Assembly: GCF_000739815.1 (NCBI RefSeq)
Contig: NZ_BBJJ01000008.1
Span: 62,001 to 126,000, forward strand
From: Paraburkholderia mimosarum LMG 23256 = NBRC 106338
GTDB lineage: Bacteria; Pseudomonadota; Gammaproteobacteria; Burkholderiales; Burkholderiaceae
Direction of reading: 5' to 3'
DNA: 64,000 bases
Shown: positions 29,106 to 38,750 of the stretch, one piece after another
How positions within the stretch are numbered: position 1 is the first letter of the stretch
Layout of the letters: the number at the start of each line of letters is the position of its first letter
Program-made: the position numbers and the translations under genes
Notes under the pieces: model-generated
Databases searched by the model: none
What the model saw: the letters and a program-made list of their open reading frames with translations, nothing else
What the model was told of the DNA's origin: nothing

Positions 29106-30077
29106 ATGAAGACCACGTTTCTGGATTTCGAACAGCCGATCGCTGAACTGGAAGCGAAGATCGAAGAACTGCGCTTCGTTCAGGACGACTCGGCCGTCGA
29201 TATTTCGGAAGAAATCGAGCGGCTGTCGAAGAAGAGTCAGCAGCTCACGAAGGATCTCTACGCGAACCTGAGCCCGTGGCAGGTTTCGCAGATCGCGCGT
29301 CATCCGCAGCGTCCCTACACGCTCGATTACGTGCACGAGCTTTTCACCGATTTTCACGAACTCCACGGCGATCGCTCGTTTGCGGACGACCTCTCCGTCG
29401 TCGGCGGCCTCGCGCGCTTCAACGGCCAGGCGTGCATGGTGATCGGGCATCAGAAGGGCCGCGACACGAAGGAGCGCGCCGCGCGCAACTTCGGCATGCC
29501 GCGCCCGGAAGGCTATCGCAAGGCCGAGCGCCTGATGCGCCTTGCCGAGAAGTTCGGTCTGCCCATCTTCACGTTCGTCGACACGCCGGGTGCTTACCCG
29601 GGCATCGGCGCCGAAGAGCGCGGCCAGTCGGAGGCGATCGGCCGCAATCTCTACGTGATGGCCGAGCTCAAGACGCCCATCATCACGACGATCATCGGTG
29701 AGGGCGGTTCGGGCGGCGCGCTCGCCGTCGCGGTGGCCGACACGGTCATGATGCTGCAGTTCTCGACCTATTCCGTGATTTCGCCGGAAGGCTGCGCGTC
29801 GATCCTCTGGAAGAGCGCCGCGAAGGCCCCGGAAGCCGCCGAAGCGCTGGGCCTCACGGCGCATCGCCTGAAGGCGCTCGGTCTGATCGACAAGATCGTG
29901 AACGAGCCGCTCGGCGGCGCGCATCGCGATCCGAAGGGCATGGCCGCGCTTCTGCGCCGCGCGCTTGCCGATTCGCTGCGCCAGTTCCAGGGCATGAGCA
30001 TCGCCGACCTCAAGGAGCGCCGCTTCGAGCGCCTGATGGCCTACGGCAAGTTCAAGGAAACGACGCCGGGCGCGTAA
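29106..30077 (+). CDS. accA: Acetyl-CoA carboxylase carboxyltransferase subunit alpha
   Basis: 323 residues. With AccD it moves the carboxyl group from biotin to acetyl-CoA to give malonyl-CoA, the first step of fatty-acid synthesis. The N-terminal [18 protein letters not shown] coiled coil and the crotonase-fold core with [20 protein letters not shown] and [10 protein letters not shown] are diagnostic. It has an AAGGA ribosome site and a TAGAAT word 32 bases upstream of the ATG. It is followed after 46 bases by tilS. Confidence 0.98.
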   Translation: MKTTFLDFEQPIAELEAKIEELRFVQDDSAVDISEEIERLSKKSQQLTKDLYANLSPWQVSQIARHPQRPYTLDYVHELFTDFHELHGDRSFADDLSVVGGLARFNGQACMVIGHQKGRDTKERAARNFGMPRPEGYRKAERLMRLAEKFGLPIFTFVDTPGAYPGIGAEERGQSEAIGRNLYVMAELKTPIITTIIGEGGSGGALAVAVADTVMMLQFSTYSVISPEGCASILWKSAAKAPEAAEALGLTAHRLKALGLIDKIVNEPLGGAHRDPKGMAALLRRALADSLRQFQGMSIADLKERRFERLMAYGKFKETTPGA

Positions 30078-30123
30078 GGCGCGCGACGTCATCGCGTTTA
30101 ATGTCTGCCGGCGCATTCGTGCC

Positions 30124-31575
30124 GTGACCGACCATCCCGAATCCGACGCCGGGCGCATCGTTCTCGATGCGCTCGGCGTTGTGCTTTCCACGCTTCCCGT
30201 CGATGCCCGTATCGCGATTGCGTATAGCGGCGGCCTCGACTCGTCGGTGCTGCTCGATGCCGCCGTGCGCGCGGCGGGAGCAGCGCGTCTCGTCGCCCTG
30301 CACGTCCATCACGGGCTCAGTCCGAACGCAGACGCGTGGCTCGCGCATTGCGAGACGACGGCACGCGCATACGGCGTGACGTTCGACGCGCGGCGCGTCG
30401 AGGTCGCGCGCGACGACGCGGCGGGCGTCGAAGCCGCAGCCCGCGATGCCCGCTACCGCGCACTCGACGCGATGTGCGAGGCGCACGGCGCGCAGGCGCT
30501 CTGGCTCGCCCAGCATGCGGACGACCAGGCGGAGACGGTCCTGCTGCAATTGCTACGCGGCGCCGGTCTCGCTGGGCTCGCGGCGATGGCGCCGGCGCGC
30601 ATGAGCGCGAACGGCGTGGCGCGCATGCGGCCCTTGCTGCCTTTGTTGCGCGCGCAACTGGAGCGCTATGCGCGCGCGCATGGCCTGAACTGGATCGACG
30701 ACGAGTCGAACGACGATACGCGCTACGCGCGCAACGCCTTGCGTCACGACGTGATGCCGGCGCTCTCCGCGCATTTTCCAGGTTATCGCGACGCGCTCGC
30801 GCGCACGGCGGCGCATGCGGCCGCGTCGCAGCGTTTGCTCGACGAGCTTGCCCATATCGATTTACGCGAGATTGGGAGAGAAGGCGGCAGCGCGCTTTCC
30901 CACGCCGCGCTGATCATGCGCGACGACGCGCGCGCGCTCAACCTGCTGCGCTACTGGATGCGAACGCTCGGCATGCCGGCGGCCTCGGCTGGACGGCTTG
31001 CGGACATGCTGCGGCAGTTACGCGAAGTCGCGCGCGACGACGGAAACGGGCACGCGTTGCGCGTCGATCATGCGGGACGCCGGCTGCGCGCGTATCGCGG
31101 ACGCGTGTTCTGGGAAATGGCACACGCGGACGACAAGCATGCGCGCGCCGGGGGGCAAGGCGAGGGCACGGGGAAACGCGCATCGCGCGCGCCGGTGTCG
31201 TTGAACTGGAGCGGCGAGGAAATCTGGCGCCTGCCAGCGTGGCGCGGAACCTACGTCTTTGCCCCCGCGACTGCCGACGATCCCGATTCCGTTCCCGAGC
31301 ACGTGCTGGCGGGCGCCCCGCTGATCGCGCGCGAGCGCAGCGGTGGCGAGCGCCTGCGCGACGAAGCGGCGAAGTCGAGCCGCACGCTCAAGAATCTGTT
31401 TCAGTTGCGCGGCGTGCCGGCGTGGGAGCGCGACGTGCCGCTCCTCTTCGCGGGCGAGACGTTGCTGTTCGTTCCCGGTATCGGCGTGAACAGGTCGGCG
31501 TTCGGTGCTTTGTCGATCGATCAGGGCGCGAGGTGGCGCCGCATCGAATGGCGCGAGGACTTGCTGGTCGCATGA
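30124..31575 (+). CDS. tilS: tRNA(Ile)-lysidine synthetase TilS
   Basis: 483 residues. It attaches lysine to C34 of tRNA-Ile(CAU), switching the codon read from AUG to AUA. The PP-loop YSGGLDSSVLL is near residue 33 and a second motif, WLAQHADDQAETVLLQLLRG, near residue 128. The central substrate-binding domain and the C-terminal domain with ERSGGERLRDEA follow. A linker near residues 335-360 is Gly/Arg/Lys-rich. The start is GTG at 30124. It probably shares a transcript with accA. Confidence 0.95.
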   Translation: MTDHPESDAGRIVLDALGVVLSTLPVDARIAIAYSGGLDSSVLLDAAVRAAGAARLVALHVHHGLSPNADAWLAHCETTARAYGVTFDARRVEVARDDAAGVEAAARDARYRALDAMCEAHGAQALWLAQHADDQAETVLLQLLRGAGLAGLAAMAPARMSANGVARMRPLLPLLRAQLERYARAHGLNWIDDESNDDTRYARNALRHDVMPALSAHFPGYRDALARTAAHAAASQRLLDELAHIDLREIGREGGSALSHAALIMRDDARALNLLRYWMRTLGMPAASAGRLADMLRQLREVARDDGNGHALRVDHAGRRLRAYRGRVFWEMAHADDKHARAGGQGEGTGKRASRAPVSLNWSGEEIWRLPAWRGTYVFAPATADDPDSVPEHVLAGAPLIARERSGGERLRDEAAKSSRTLKNLFQLRGVPAWERDVPLLFAGETLLFVPGIGVNRSAFGALSIDQGARWRRIEWREDLLVA

Positions 31576-32119
31576 TCCTGCTGGCAGTCGCGCACTTTTT
31601 TTCGCAGCTCGAGTGGCCTTGTCCGGTTAAATCGTGCCGCAACGGTCGATCTTTCCCCCGCAAATGCTTGCCGCGCAAGCCTTTTTCGTCTTCGACGAGC
31701 CCGTTGCGTCTTGTAATTTTGAGCCCGATCGGGTAGTGTAAGTCGTTTGTCCAGCCCGCTTTTTTCGCGCGCTTTTTCGCATTCACGGACGCCGCCAAAA
31801 GCGGCTGTGCACGGACGCCGCCAAAAGCGGCTTGTGCACCAACGCCGCCAACAGCGGCCCGTGTCGTGAAGGTGCGATTTTTCCTTCGAGCGGTACCCGA
31901 CGGTTGCAGGGACGTCATAGCGGCATGCGGGCAGGGCGCGAGAGCCAGGGACAACCTGGGCCATGCGCGCATCGATACGATGCGCCGGGCTTCGCGCCCC
32001 TGAGGCAAAACCCGCGCGTGCTGCACGCGCTGCATGAAGCCGTCGCCACGGCCGTGAATCTCCGGGCGGCGCGGTCTTCCAGTGCGCCAGCGCGGTAACA
32101 TCTCCAGTTCAGAACGACA
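31576..32119. other. tilS-lysC intergenic region, structured
   Basis: 545 bases with no credible gene on either strand. The notable content is the hairpin array at 31784-31863. The left part (31590-31780) is relatively T-rich with poly-T runs; the right part is GC-rich. No riboswitch class that I know is recognisable. It probably carries the lysC promoter and leader. Confidence 0.5.
31784..31863. repeat. Three tandem hairpin repeats upstream of lysC
   Basis: Three head-to-tail units (31784-31809, 31810-31836, 31837-31863; 26-27 bases each). Each starts with CAC, ends with GTG, and contains a GCCGC/GCGGC stem around a CAAAA or CAACA loop, so each folds into its own hairpin on either strand. 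Copies 1 and 2 differ by a single T; copy 3 carries about five changes that leave the GCCGC/GCGGC stem intact. They end about 257 bases before lysC. Confidence 0.9.
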
Positions 32120-33370
32120 ATGGCACTCATCGTACACAAATACGGCGGCACCTCGATGGGCTCGGTGGAGCGCATCAAGAACGTCGCCAGGCGCGTCGCC
32201 AAGTGGCACAAGGCTGGCCACAAGATGGTCGTCGTGCCTTCGGCAATGTCCGGCGAAACGAATCGTCTGCTCGGTCTCGCGAAAGAACTTTCGCCGCAGC
32301 CGAACCCGCGCGAACTCGACATGATCGCGTCGACCGGTGAGCAGGTGAGCGTCGGCCTTCTGTCGATCGCCCTCCAGGAAGCCGGCGTCGACGCCATCAG
32401 CTACACCGGCTGGCAAGTCCCGGTCAAAACCGACAGCTCGTTCACCAAGGCGCGCATCAACGACATCGACGGCGACCGCGTGCTGGCCGATCTCGACGCT
32501 GGCAAGGTGGTCGTGATCACGGGCTTCCAGGGTATCGACCCGGAAGGCCACATCACCACGCTCGGCCGCGGCGGCTCGGACACGTCGGCGGTGGCGGTCG
32601 CAGCCGCGCTGAAGGCCGATGAATGCCTCATCTACACCGACGTCGACGGCGTTTATACGACCGATCCGCGTGTGGTCGACGACGCACGCCGGCTCGACCG
32701 CATTACGTTCGAAGAAATGCTGGAAATGGCCAGCCTCGGCTCGAAGGTGCTGCAGATCCGCTCGGTGGAATTCGCGGGTAAGTATCAGGTAAAGACGCGT
32801 GTGCTCTCCAGCCTGACCGACCCGATGATGAACCTCGACGAGGAAATGAAATCGGGCACCCTGATTACTTTTGAAGAAGACGAGACCATGGAAAAAGCAG
32901 TCATCTCGGGTATCGCGTTCCAGCGCGACGAGGCCCGCATCATCGTGATGGGCGTGCCCGATAAGCCGGGCATCGCGTACCAGATCCTCGGCCCGGTGGC
33001 GGACGCGAACATCGACGTCGACATGATCATCCAGAACCAGAGCGTGGCCGGCAAGACCGACTTCACGTTCACGGTGGGCCGTGGCGACTACCAGCGCGCG
33101 ATGGACATCCTCACCAACCAGGTGAAGGGGCACGTGAGCGCCGAGCAGGTACTGGGCGACCCGAAGGTGTCGAAGGTCTCGGTGGTCGGCGTGGGCATGC
33201 GCTCGCACGTGGGTGTGGCGAGCAAGATGTTCCGCACGCTCTCGGAAGAGGGCATCAACATCCAGATGATTTCGACCTCCGAAATCAAGATCTCGGTGCT
33301 GATCGACGAGAAATACATGGAGCTGGCGGTCCGCGCACTGCATAAGGCGTTCGATCTCGAGCACGCGTAA
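32120..33370 (+). CDS. lysC: Aspartate kinase
   Basis: 416 residues. It phosphorylates aspartate, the first step toward lysine, threonine, methionine and diaminopimelate. The N-terminal KYGGTSMGSVERI motif (about 6-18) and TLGRGGSDTSAVAVA define the kinase. Two C-terminal ACT domains (about residues 265-410), including VSVVGVGMRSHVGVASKMF, give allosteric control. It is monofunctional, with no homoserine dehydrogenase fusion. The preceding 545-base non-coding region may hold regulation. Confidence 0.98.
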   Translation: MALIVHKYGGTSMGSVERIKNVARRVAKWHKAGHKMVVVPSAMSGETNRLLGLAKELSPQPNPRELDMIASTGEQVSVGLLSIALQEAGVDAISYTGWQVPVKTDSSFTKARINDIDGDRVLADLDAGKVVVITGFQGIDPEGHITTLGRGGSDTSAVAVAAALKADECLIYTDVDGVYTTDPRVVDDARRLDRITFEEMLEMASLGSKVLQIRSVEFAGKYQVKTRVLSSLTDPMMNLDEEMKSGTLITFEEDETMEKAVISGIAFQRDEARIIVMGVPDKPGIAYQILGPVADANIDVDMIIQNQSVAGKTDFTFTVGRGDYQRAMDILTNQVKGHVSAEQVLGDPKVSKVSVVGVGMRSHVGVASKMFRTLSEEGINIQMISTSEIKISVLIDEKYMELAVRALHKAFDLEHA

Positions 33371-33498
33371 TTCGCGCTTTTTCGTGTCCGGCTTTTGGTG
33401 TTCTGTCAGGCGCCTTGCGTGTCTGCGCAGTCTTGACGCCACGAGCGTCATCCGTTGCGCGCCTGCAGAAAAAACTTCGCAAAAAAGCGTCGTATGAA

Positions 33499-33527
33499 TT
33501 GACCGGGACGCGCTAACCCGCTATTAT
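33499..33527 (+). promoter_or_regulatory. Sigma-70 promoter of tRNA-Ser
   Basis: TTGACC (33499-33504), a 17-base spacer and TATTAT (33522-33527), 44 bases before the tRNA. This is close to the consensus. Confidence 0.85.
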
Positions 33528-33571
33528 CTTGGCTTCGTTGCGCTGCCTCCCTGGCGCGAACGAAGTTTTCG

Positions 33572-33665
33572 GGAGACGTGGCCGAGAGGTCGAAGGCACT
33601 CCCCTGCTAAGGGAGCATCTGGGCCAAAACCTGGATCGAGGGTTCGAATCCCTCCGTCTCCGCCA
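33572..33665 (+). tRNA. tRNA-Ser (GCT)
   Basis: 94 bases including an encoded CCA. The acceptor stem GGAGACG/CGTCTCC is closed, the anticodon loop CTGCTAA carries GCT, and a long variable arm typical of serine tRNA (CATCTGGGCCAAAACCTGG region) is present. The T arm GAGGGTTCGAATCCCTC is intact. It reads AGC/AGU codons. Confidence 0.97.
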
Positions 33666-33677
33666 GTCATGGCGGCG

Positions 33678-33712
33678 AAACCCCGCAGAATTCAGGTTCT
33701 GCGGGGTTTTTT
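33678..33712 (+). terminator. Terminator after tRNA-Ser
   Basis: A 12-bp stem AACCCCGCAGAA / TTCTGCGGGGTT with a 6-base loop and a T6 tract, 13 bases after the tRNA. Confidence 0.9.
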
Positions 33713-33715
33713 GTT

Positions 33716-34386
33716 TGTGGGTACTCGCAAACCGACTAGCAAATGTTTGGCGCCAGGCGCGGTGTTTTCCATCGCAAACGTCCATGAATCTCGATGGATT
33801 CCAGTGGCCAATAGCGTGAATTTGCGAGGCTGGATTCTGCCATCGTAAAGCTCCTGGGTCCGCTGCACCCAAATCCTGTAGTTGTCCTTCGGAGTTTCCT
33901 CTGTGGGGGGTACCTCGCCTCGCTGTCCGCATCCGGATGTTGGCGTGCCTCTGACGCATGCCATGGCAGAGCTTGCCAGTCGTGCCAGAACCTGTCGTCG
34001 TCGCGGTGGATGCCCATAGGCTCCTGCCTTGCAGCACGGCGTCCAGATAGCCGCCGTGGTCTTCGAGCCAGGTGCCGTACGGAGTCCCAGGCAGTAGCCG
34101 GTGAAGTTGATGTTGTCGGCGCGCGTCGTGGTGCCGGTGGCGTCGATATGATCGGCCGCGCCGTGACTGTGGCCCATCGCGCCATAGATGCCGATGCTGG
34201 CACCGTCGAGTTCGCTGCGATGAAGATCGATTCCGGCTTGCAGTGCGGCAAGGATGGGGCTACCACCTGCGTTGCGGTTCGTACCCGTGTTGCGGTTGTT
34301 GTGGCCGACGAGGCGCGCCCAGGCGTAGCGGTCTGGAGCGAACGCGAACGTTGAATGTGCCGGGCAATGAGTTTCGATAGGGCGTC
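33716..34386 (-). pseudogene. Frameshifted gene remnant between tRNA genes
   Basis: On the minus strand, protein-like blocks follow one another in three frames. First, from a TGA near 34385 down to about 34105, comes a block with DRYAWARLVGHNN, NAGGSPILAALQAGIDLHR and GAMGHSHGAADHIDATG. Then PYGTWLEDHGGYLDAVLQG, then EPMGIHRDDDRFWHDWQAL, then EETPKDNYRIWVQRTQELYD with HRDSWTFAMENTAPGAKHL. At least three frameshifts are needed, so it is not functional. It looks like the C-terminal part of a larger protein. A type VI secretion lipase-like effector is my tentative guess, not established. It lies between the tRNA-Ser terminator and the tRNA-Leu terminator and is less GC-rich than its neighbours. 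Confidence 0.6.
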
Positions 34387-34393
34387 AGAAAAC

Positions 34394-34421
34394 AAAAAAG
34401 CCCGCAATTTGCGGGCTTTTT
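34394..34421 (-). terminator. Terminator after first tRNA-Leu (minus strand)
   Basis: Perfect GCCCGCAA/TTGCGGGC inverted repeat flanked by A6 and T5. On the minus strand it follows the tRNA-Leu at 34464-34550 by about 42 bases. Confidence 0.9.
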
Positions 34422-34463
34422 CAATGACTTGAAGACTCCGATGGAAGTTTATGGAACTTCACA

Positions 34464-34550
34464 TGGTGCCCAGGAGAGGACTCGAACCTCCACAGTGTTG
34501 CCACCGCCAGGACCTGAACCTGGTGCGTCTACCAATTCCGCCACCTGGGC
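34464..34550 (-). tRNA. tRNA-Leu (CAG), copy 1
   Basis: 87 bases with encoded CCA. Acceptor stem GCCCAGG/CCTGGGC is fully paired. The anticodon stem CCAGG/CCTGG encloses TTCAGGT, so the anticodon is CAG, reading CUG. A long variable arm (GGCGGTGGCAACACTGT region) is present. It differs from the second copy by one base at 34473. Confidence 0.96.
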
Positions 34551-34571
34551 ACGTCTTCAAGCTAGAAAAAA

Positions 34572-34600
34572 ATTATGACGCGTTTGAATTGGGTTGTCAA
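34572..34600 (-). promoter_or_regulatory. Sigma-70 promoter of tRNA-Leu copy 1
   Basis: Minus-strand TTGACA (34600-34595), 17-base spacer, CATAAT (34577-34572), ending 22 bases before the tRNA. It indicates transcription independent of copy 2. Confidence 0.85.
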
Positions 34601-34706
34601 TAATTCTTTTCAAAATATCTTCATCGCGGGAAGATGACCACTGCGCTTCGGGCGATATCGGCGCAGTCGTCCTCGAGCGCATCGCCATAAAGCGCCGACA
34701 CGAATG

Positions 34707-34733
34707 AAAAAGGCCGGCGCTAAGCCGGCCTTT
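34707..34733 (-). terminator. Terminator after second tRNA-Leu (minus strand)
   Basis: Minus-strand GGCCGGC-TTAGC-GCCGGCC followed by T5, only 6 bases after the tRNA at 34739-34825. Confidence 0.9.
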
Positions 34734-34738
34734 GAATC

Positions 34739-34825
34739 TGGTGCCCAAGAGAGGACTCGAACCTCCACAGTGTTGCCACCGCCAGGACCTGAACCTGGTG
34801 CGTCTACCAATTCCGCCACCTGGGC
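34739..34825 (-). tRNA. tRNA-Leu (CAG), copy 2
   Basis: 87 bases, identical to copy 1 except at 34748, where the change turns one acceptor-stem pair into G-U. The anticodon is CAG, with a long variable arm and encoded CCA. Confidence 0.96.
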
Positions 34826-34864
34826 AAGGTGTCGTTTGCTGTTCAACGTGCAGCAAAGACCGCC

Positions 34865-34892
34865 ATTATAGCGGGCCGAATGTGTCTGTCAA
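34865..34892 (-). promoter_or_regulatory. Sigma-70 promoter of tRNA-Leu copy 2
   Basis: Minus-strand TTGACA (34892-34887), 16-base spacer and consensus TATAAT (34870-34865), 39 bases before the tRNA. Confidence 0.88.
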
Positions 34893-35229
34893 GCGTTTTG
34901 TGTTGCGCTACGGAATGCGGTTTCCGATGCTTCGTCGGTCGCACGGCGTGGCCGGTTCGGCACGCCGCGACGCCGCTCGCGCGGCTCTTAGGGTGCGATG
35001 CGAGTGTTAGAATGCCTCGCAGCAGTTCCGCCGGCGAACGTAAGCGGTCTCCCGGGTTTGCGCGGGCGCATCGCGGTGCGAGTGGATGTTCTCGCGCGGG
35101 CCGGCGGATTGCAGCACTCGAAGACCGGGGCGCCGCCCGGATGGATTGCACATATTGCACATTCGTATCTCAAATTTGGGTCGCGCGAAATCCGACGTCC
35201 ACGCAACGAGAACAACCATCGACAAGCCC
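34893..35229. other. tRNA-Leu to rnr intergenic region
   Basis: About 340 bases with no convincing gene. A TAGAAT word at 35008-35013 is a weak -10 candidate for rnr, which would give a leader over 200 bases long. Otherwise nothing notable. Confidence 0.4.
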
Positions 35230-37692
35230 TTGAGCAAATATCCGTACCCGATTCCCAGCCGCGAAGAAATCCTGGGCGTGCTGCGGACCAGCGACTCGCC
35301 GTGCACCGCGAACGATATCGCCGAGGCGCTTTCCATCAAGCGCCAGGAGCGCGAAGGATTCTTCAGGCGGCTCGCCGCCATGGAGCGCGACGGGCAGATC
35401 CGGCTCGATTCGCGCGGCCATTACCAGCTCGCCCATCCCTCCAGTTTCGTCGCGGGGCGCGTGCAGGGCCATCGTGACGGCTACGGTTTCCTCGTACGCG
35501 ACGACGGACAGGACGACCTGTTCCTGCCGCAAGGCGAAATGCAAAAGGTCATGCACAACGATCGCGTGCTCGCGCGCATCGTCGGCTATGACCGGCGCGG
35601 CCGCCCGGAAGGGCATATCGTCGAAGTCACCGACCGCGCGAATCGCAGCGTGATCGGGCGTCTGCTCAACGAGAACGGCGCGCTGATCGTCGCGCCCGAG
35701 GACAAGCGCATCGGCCACGACATTCTCGTCACGCAGAATCCCAAGAAGGCCAAGGTCGGGCAGGTCGTGGTCGTCGAGCTGACCGACTTCCCCAGCCGCC
35801 ATTCGCAGCCGCTCGGTCGCGTCATGGAAGTGCTGGGCGACATCGACGATCCCGGCATGGAGATCGAGATCGCCGTGCGCAAGTACGGCGTGCCGCACGA
35901 ATTCAGCAGGCCCGCGCTCGACGAAGCCGCAAAGCTGCCCGACGCCGTGCGTCCCGCCGACATCCGCTATCGGGTGGACCTGCGCGACGTGCCGCTCGTC
36001 ACCATCGACGGCGAAGATGCGCGCGACTTTGACGACGCCGTCTATTGCGAGCCGATCCAGGTCGGCCGCGGCGAGGGCTTCCGCCTGATCGTCGCGATCG
36101 CCGACGTTTCGCATTACGTGCTGCCCGGCACGGGCCTCGACATCGACGCGATCGAGCGCAGCACCTCGGTGTATTTCCCGCGCCGCGTGATTCCCATGCT
36201 GCCCGAGAAGCTCTCCAACGGGCTGTGTTCGCTCAATCCGCACGTCGATCGCTGCGTGCTCGTGTGCGACATGGTGATCACCGCGCGCGGCGAGATCAAG
36301 GCGTACCAGTTCTATCCGGGTGTCATGCACTCGGCCGCGCGCCTCACGTATACCGAAGTCGCGGCGGTGCTCACGAACACCAAGGGACCGGAGGCGACAC
36401 GCCGCGCGGCGCTGCTGCCGCAACTGCAGAACCTCTACGGCGTGTACAAGTCGCTCTTCGCCGCGCGCCAGAAACGCGGCGCGATCGACTTCGATACGAC
36501 GGAGACGTATATCGTCTGCAACGCGCAGGGCAAGATCGAGCAAATCGTGCCGCGTCAGCGCAACGACGCACACAAGCTGATCGAGGAGTGCATGCTCGCC
36601 GCGAACGTCTGCGCGGCGGACTTCATGAAGCGCCACAAGCACCCCGGCCTTTATCGGGTGCACGCGGGACCGACCGCCGAAAAGCTCGAGAATCTGCGCA
36701 CCTTCCTGCGCGGCATGGGGCTCTCGCTCGGTGGCGGCGACACGCCGCACGCGAGCGATTACGCCGCGCTGATGGCGCACATCCGCGACCGGCCCGACGC
36801 GCAGATGCTGCAGACCATGCTGCTGCGCTCGATGCAGCAGGCCGTCTACAGCCCGGACAACATCGGGCACTTCGGGCTCGCGTACGAGGCCTATGCGCAC
36901 TTCACGAGCCCGATTCGCCGCTATCCCGATCTGCTCACGCACCGCGCGATCTACGCGATCCTGCAGGGCAAGAAGTATCAGCCGCACGCGCCCGAGGGCG
37001 TCGAGCTCAACACCGCGCTTTCGCCGCGCGCGCGCGCGTTGCAGGCCGAGGACGAAGAGAAGCGCGGCCGGCGCGCCCGGGGGAGCAACACGGCGATCTG
37101 GGAAGAACTGGGCCTGCACTGCTCGGCAAACGAGCGCCGCGCCGACGAAGCCTCGCGCGACGTCGAGGCGTGGCTCAAGTGCTACTTCATGCGCGACAAG
37201 CTCGGCGAGGAATACGGCGGGATGGTGAGCGGCGTGACGTCGTTCGGCATTTTCGTGCAGCTCGACGCGCTCTTCATCGAAGGTCTCGTGCACGTGACGG
37301 AGCTGGGCTCCGACTACTTCCAGTACGACGAGATCAAGAACGAGCTGCGCGGCGAACGCACCGGTATTCGCTATCGCCTCTCGGATCGCGTACGCGTGCA
37401 GGTGAGCCGCGTGGATCTCGATGCCCGCAAGATCGACTTCCGTCTCGTGCGCGATACGCCCGTGAAGGCGGGTGGCAGCCGGCCGATGCCGGCCGAGAAG
37501 GGCGGTATGGAAGGCGGTCCGCGCGTGCGCGCGATAGCGGGCGGCGACGCCGCGCGGCAGAAGCGAGCCGCGCCGGCGCCGAGCGCCGCGGTCAAGGAGG
37601 CGCGCGCGGCGCGCGGCGCAGCCAAGACCGCGAAGAAGCGTTCGGCCGCCAAGTCGACGGCCAAAAAACAGCCGTCGCGCAAGAAGCGCTGA
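35230..37692 (+). CDS. rnr: Ribonuclease R
   Basis: 820 residues. A processive 3'-5' exoribonuclease that degrades structured RNA. Order: N-terminal winged-helix (about 10-75), cold-shock OB domains, the RNB catalytic domain with [14 protein letters not shown] (Mg-binding Asp residues, near 260), an S1 domain with [14 protein letters not shown] near 660, and a C-terminal tail of about 90 residues very rich in Lys and Ala. The best start is TTG at 35230 (encoding [12 protein letters not shown] next), matching relatives; an ATG at 35086 in frame adds an unrelated leader. rlmB follows. Confidence 0.94.
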   Translation: MSKYPYPIPSREEILGVLRTSDSPCTANDIAEALSIKRQEREGFFRRLAAMERDGQIRLDSRGHYQLAHPSSFVAGRVQGHRDGYGFLVRDDGQDDLFLPQGEMQKVMHNDRVLARIVGYDRRGRPEGHIVEVTDRANRSVIGRLLNENGALIVAPEDKRIGHDILVTQNPKKAKVGQVVVVELTDFPSRHSQPLGRVMEVLGDIDDPGMEIEIAVRKYGVPHEFSRPALDEAAKLPDAVRPADIRYRVDLRDVPLVTIDGEDARDFDDAVYCEPIQVGRGEGFRLIVAIADVSHYVLPGTGLDIDAIERSTSVYFPRRVIPMLPEKLSNGLCSLNPHVDRCVLVCDMVITARGEIKAYQFYPGVMHSAARLTYTEVAAVLTNTKGPEATRRAALLPQLQNLYGVYKSLFAARQKRGAIDFDTTETYIVCNAQGKIEQIVPRQRNDAHKLIEECMLAANVCAADFMKRHKHPGLYRVHAGPTAEKLENLRTFLRGMGLSLGGGDTPHASDYAALMAHIRDRPDAQMLQTMLLRSMQQAVYSPDNIGHFGLAYEAYAHFTSPIRRYPDLLTHRAIYAILQGKKYQPHAPEGVELNTALSPRARALQAEDEEKRGRRARGSNTAIWEELGLHCSANERRADEASRDVEAWLKCYFMRDKLGEEYGGMVSGVTSFGIFVQLDALFIEGLVHVTELGSDYFQYDEIKNELRGERTGIRYRLSDRVRVQVSRVDLDARKIDFRLVRDTPVKAGGSRPMPAEKGGMEGGPRVRAIAGGDAARQKRAAPAPSAAVKEARAARGAAKTAKKRSAAKSTAKKQPSRKKR

Positions 37693-37907
37693 GCGTTAAG
37701 CGGGGCGCCTGCCGCGCTCCGCCGCCGTTTCATGTCCGGGCCGCGCCGCCGAGCGCGTGCCCGGTTTTTTCACTTGCGTGCCACGCCTCGCTTGCCAGTT
37801 GCGGGCGTGACGCGCAAGCGCCGAACGCATCGCGCGGCCGGCTGTATCAGGGTTGTCGGCGGCGCAGTGTCTGCGCCGCGAACCGTTCATCAGGGGTTGT
37901 CTCAGTC

Positions 37908-38651
37908 ATGTCACGTCTCAAGGTTCTTTACGGGTTTCATGCGGTGACCGCGCGTTTGCGGCACGACGCGTCCACGGTCGAGGATGTCTACTACGATCCG
38001 ACGCGCCGCGACCGCCGCATGCAGGACTTCCTGCACGCCGCGAAGGAAGCCGGCGTGCGCGTGATCGCAGCCGACGAAACGCGCCTCTGGGGCCTCGCTC
38101 ATACGGAACGTCACCAGGGCGTGGTGGCCCGCGTGCGCGACCTGGCGCTCGCCCAGAATCTCGCGGAGCTGCTCGACGGCATCCAGGGCTCGCCGCTGCT
38201 GCTCGTGCTCGACGGCGTGACCGATCCGCACAATCTCGGCGCGTGTCTGCGCGTAGCCGACGCGGCCGGCGCGCACGCGGTGATCGCGCCGCGCGACCGC
38301 GCCGTTGGGCTGAACGCCACGGCCGCGAAGGTGGCGAGCGGCGCGGCGGACACCGTGCCGTACATCACCGTCACGAACCTCGCGCGCGCCCTGCGCGAAC
38401 TCAAGGACGCGGGCGTGTGGGTGGTCGGCACCGCCGGCGACGCGAGCGCGAACCTCTATGAGACGAAGCTCGATGGCCCGGTGGCAATCGTGCTCGGCGC
38501 CGAAGGCGAGGGCATGCGCCGCCTCATCCGTGAAACCTGCGACGAAGTCATGCAGATTCCGATGGCGGGCACGGTCGAGAGCCTGAACGTGTCCGTCGCT
38601 TCGGGCGTCTGTTTGTTCGAAGCGGTGCGGCAGCGCTCGGCCGCGCGCTGA
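37908..38651 (+). CDS. rlmB: 23S rRNA Gm2251 methyltransferase RlmB
   Basis: 247 residues. A SPOUT 2'-O-methyltransferase. An N-terminal L30e-like substrate-binding domain begins [10 protein letters not shown]; knot motifs [32 protein letters not shown] and [15 protein letters not shown] follow. Start is the ATG at 37908 (MSRLKV); the reading frame stays open about 1.8 kb further upstream through rnr, but that part is a shadow. It commonly neighbours rnr. Confidence 0.95.
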   Translation: MSRLKVLYGFHAVTARLRHDASTVEDVYYDPTRRDRRMQDFLHAAKEAGVRVIAADETRLWGLAHTERHQGVVARVRDLALAQNLAELLDGIQGSPLLLVLDGVTDPHNLGACLRVADAAGAHAVIAPRDRAVGLNATAAKVASGAADTVPYITVTNLARALRELKDAGVWVVGTAGDASANLYETKLDGPVAIVLGAEGEGMRRLIRETCDEVMQIPMAGTVESLNVSVASGVCLFEAVRQRSAAR

Positions 38652-38750
38652 TCGCCTTACGCGTGATCCGCGAGATGCGGGCAGCCCGTGCCCGCATCTC
38701 CGGTAAACTACGCAGATTCCCCGTTTTTCCCCTCCTCGGGCTGTACTCCC

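Noticed and set aside
31784..31863. CRISPR array
   Set aside because: Units are adjacent with no spacers and only three copies; it is a tandem hairpin repeat.
31388..33451. Minus-strand frame of 687 codons over lysC and the hairpin spacer
   Set aside because: Antisense shadow of lysC that happens to stay open through the spacer; no coding signals of its own.
33572..34550. Intact genomic island integrated at tRNA-Ser
   Set aside because: No integrase, no direct repeat of the tRNA end and only a decayed gene fragment, so at most a remnant.
36045..37907. Very long open frame through rnr, continuous with rlmB
   Set aside because: It is an out-of-frame shadow of rnr produced by GC-rich codon use. 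rlmB proper starts at the ATG at 37908, where family similarity begins.
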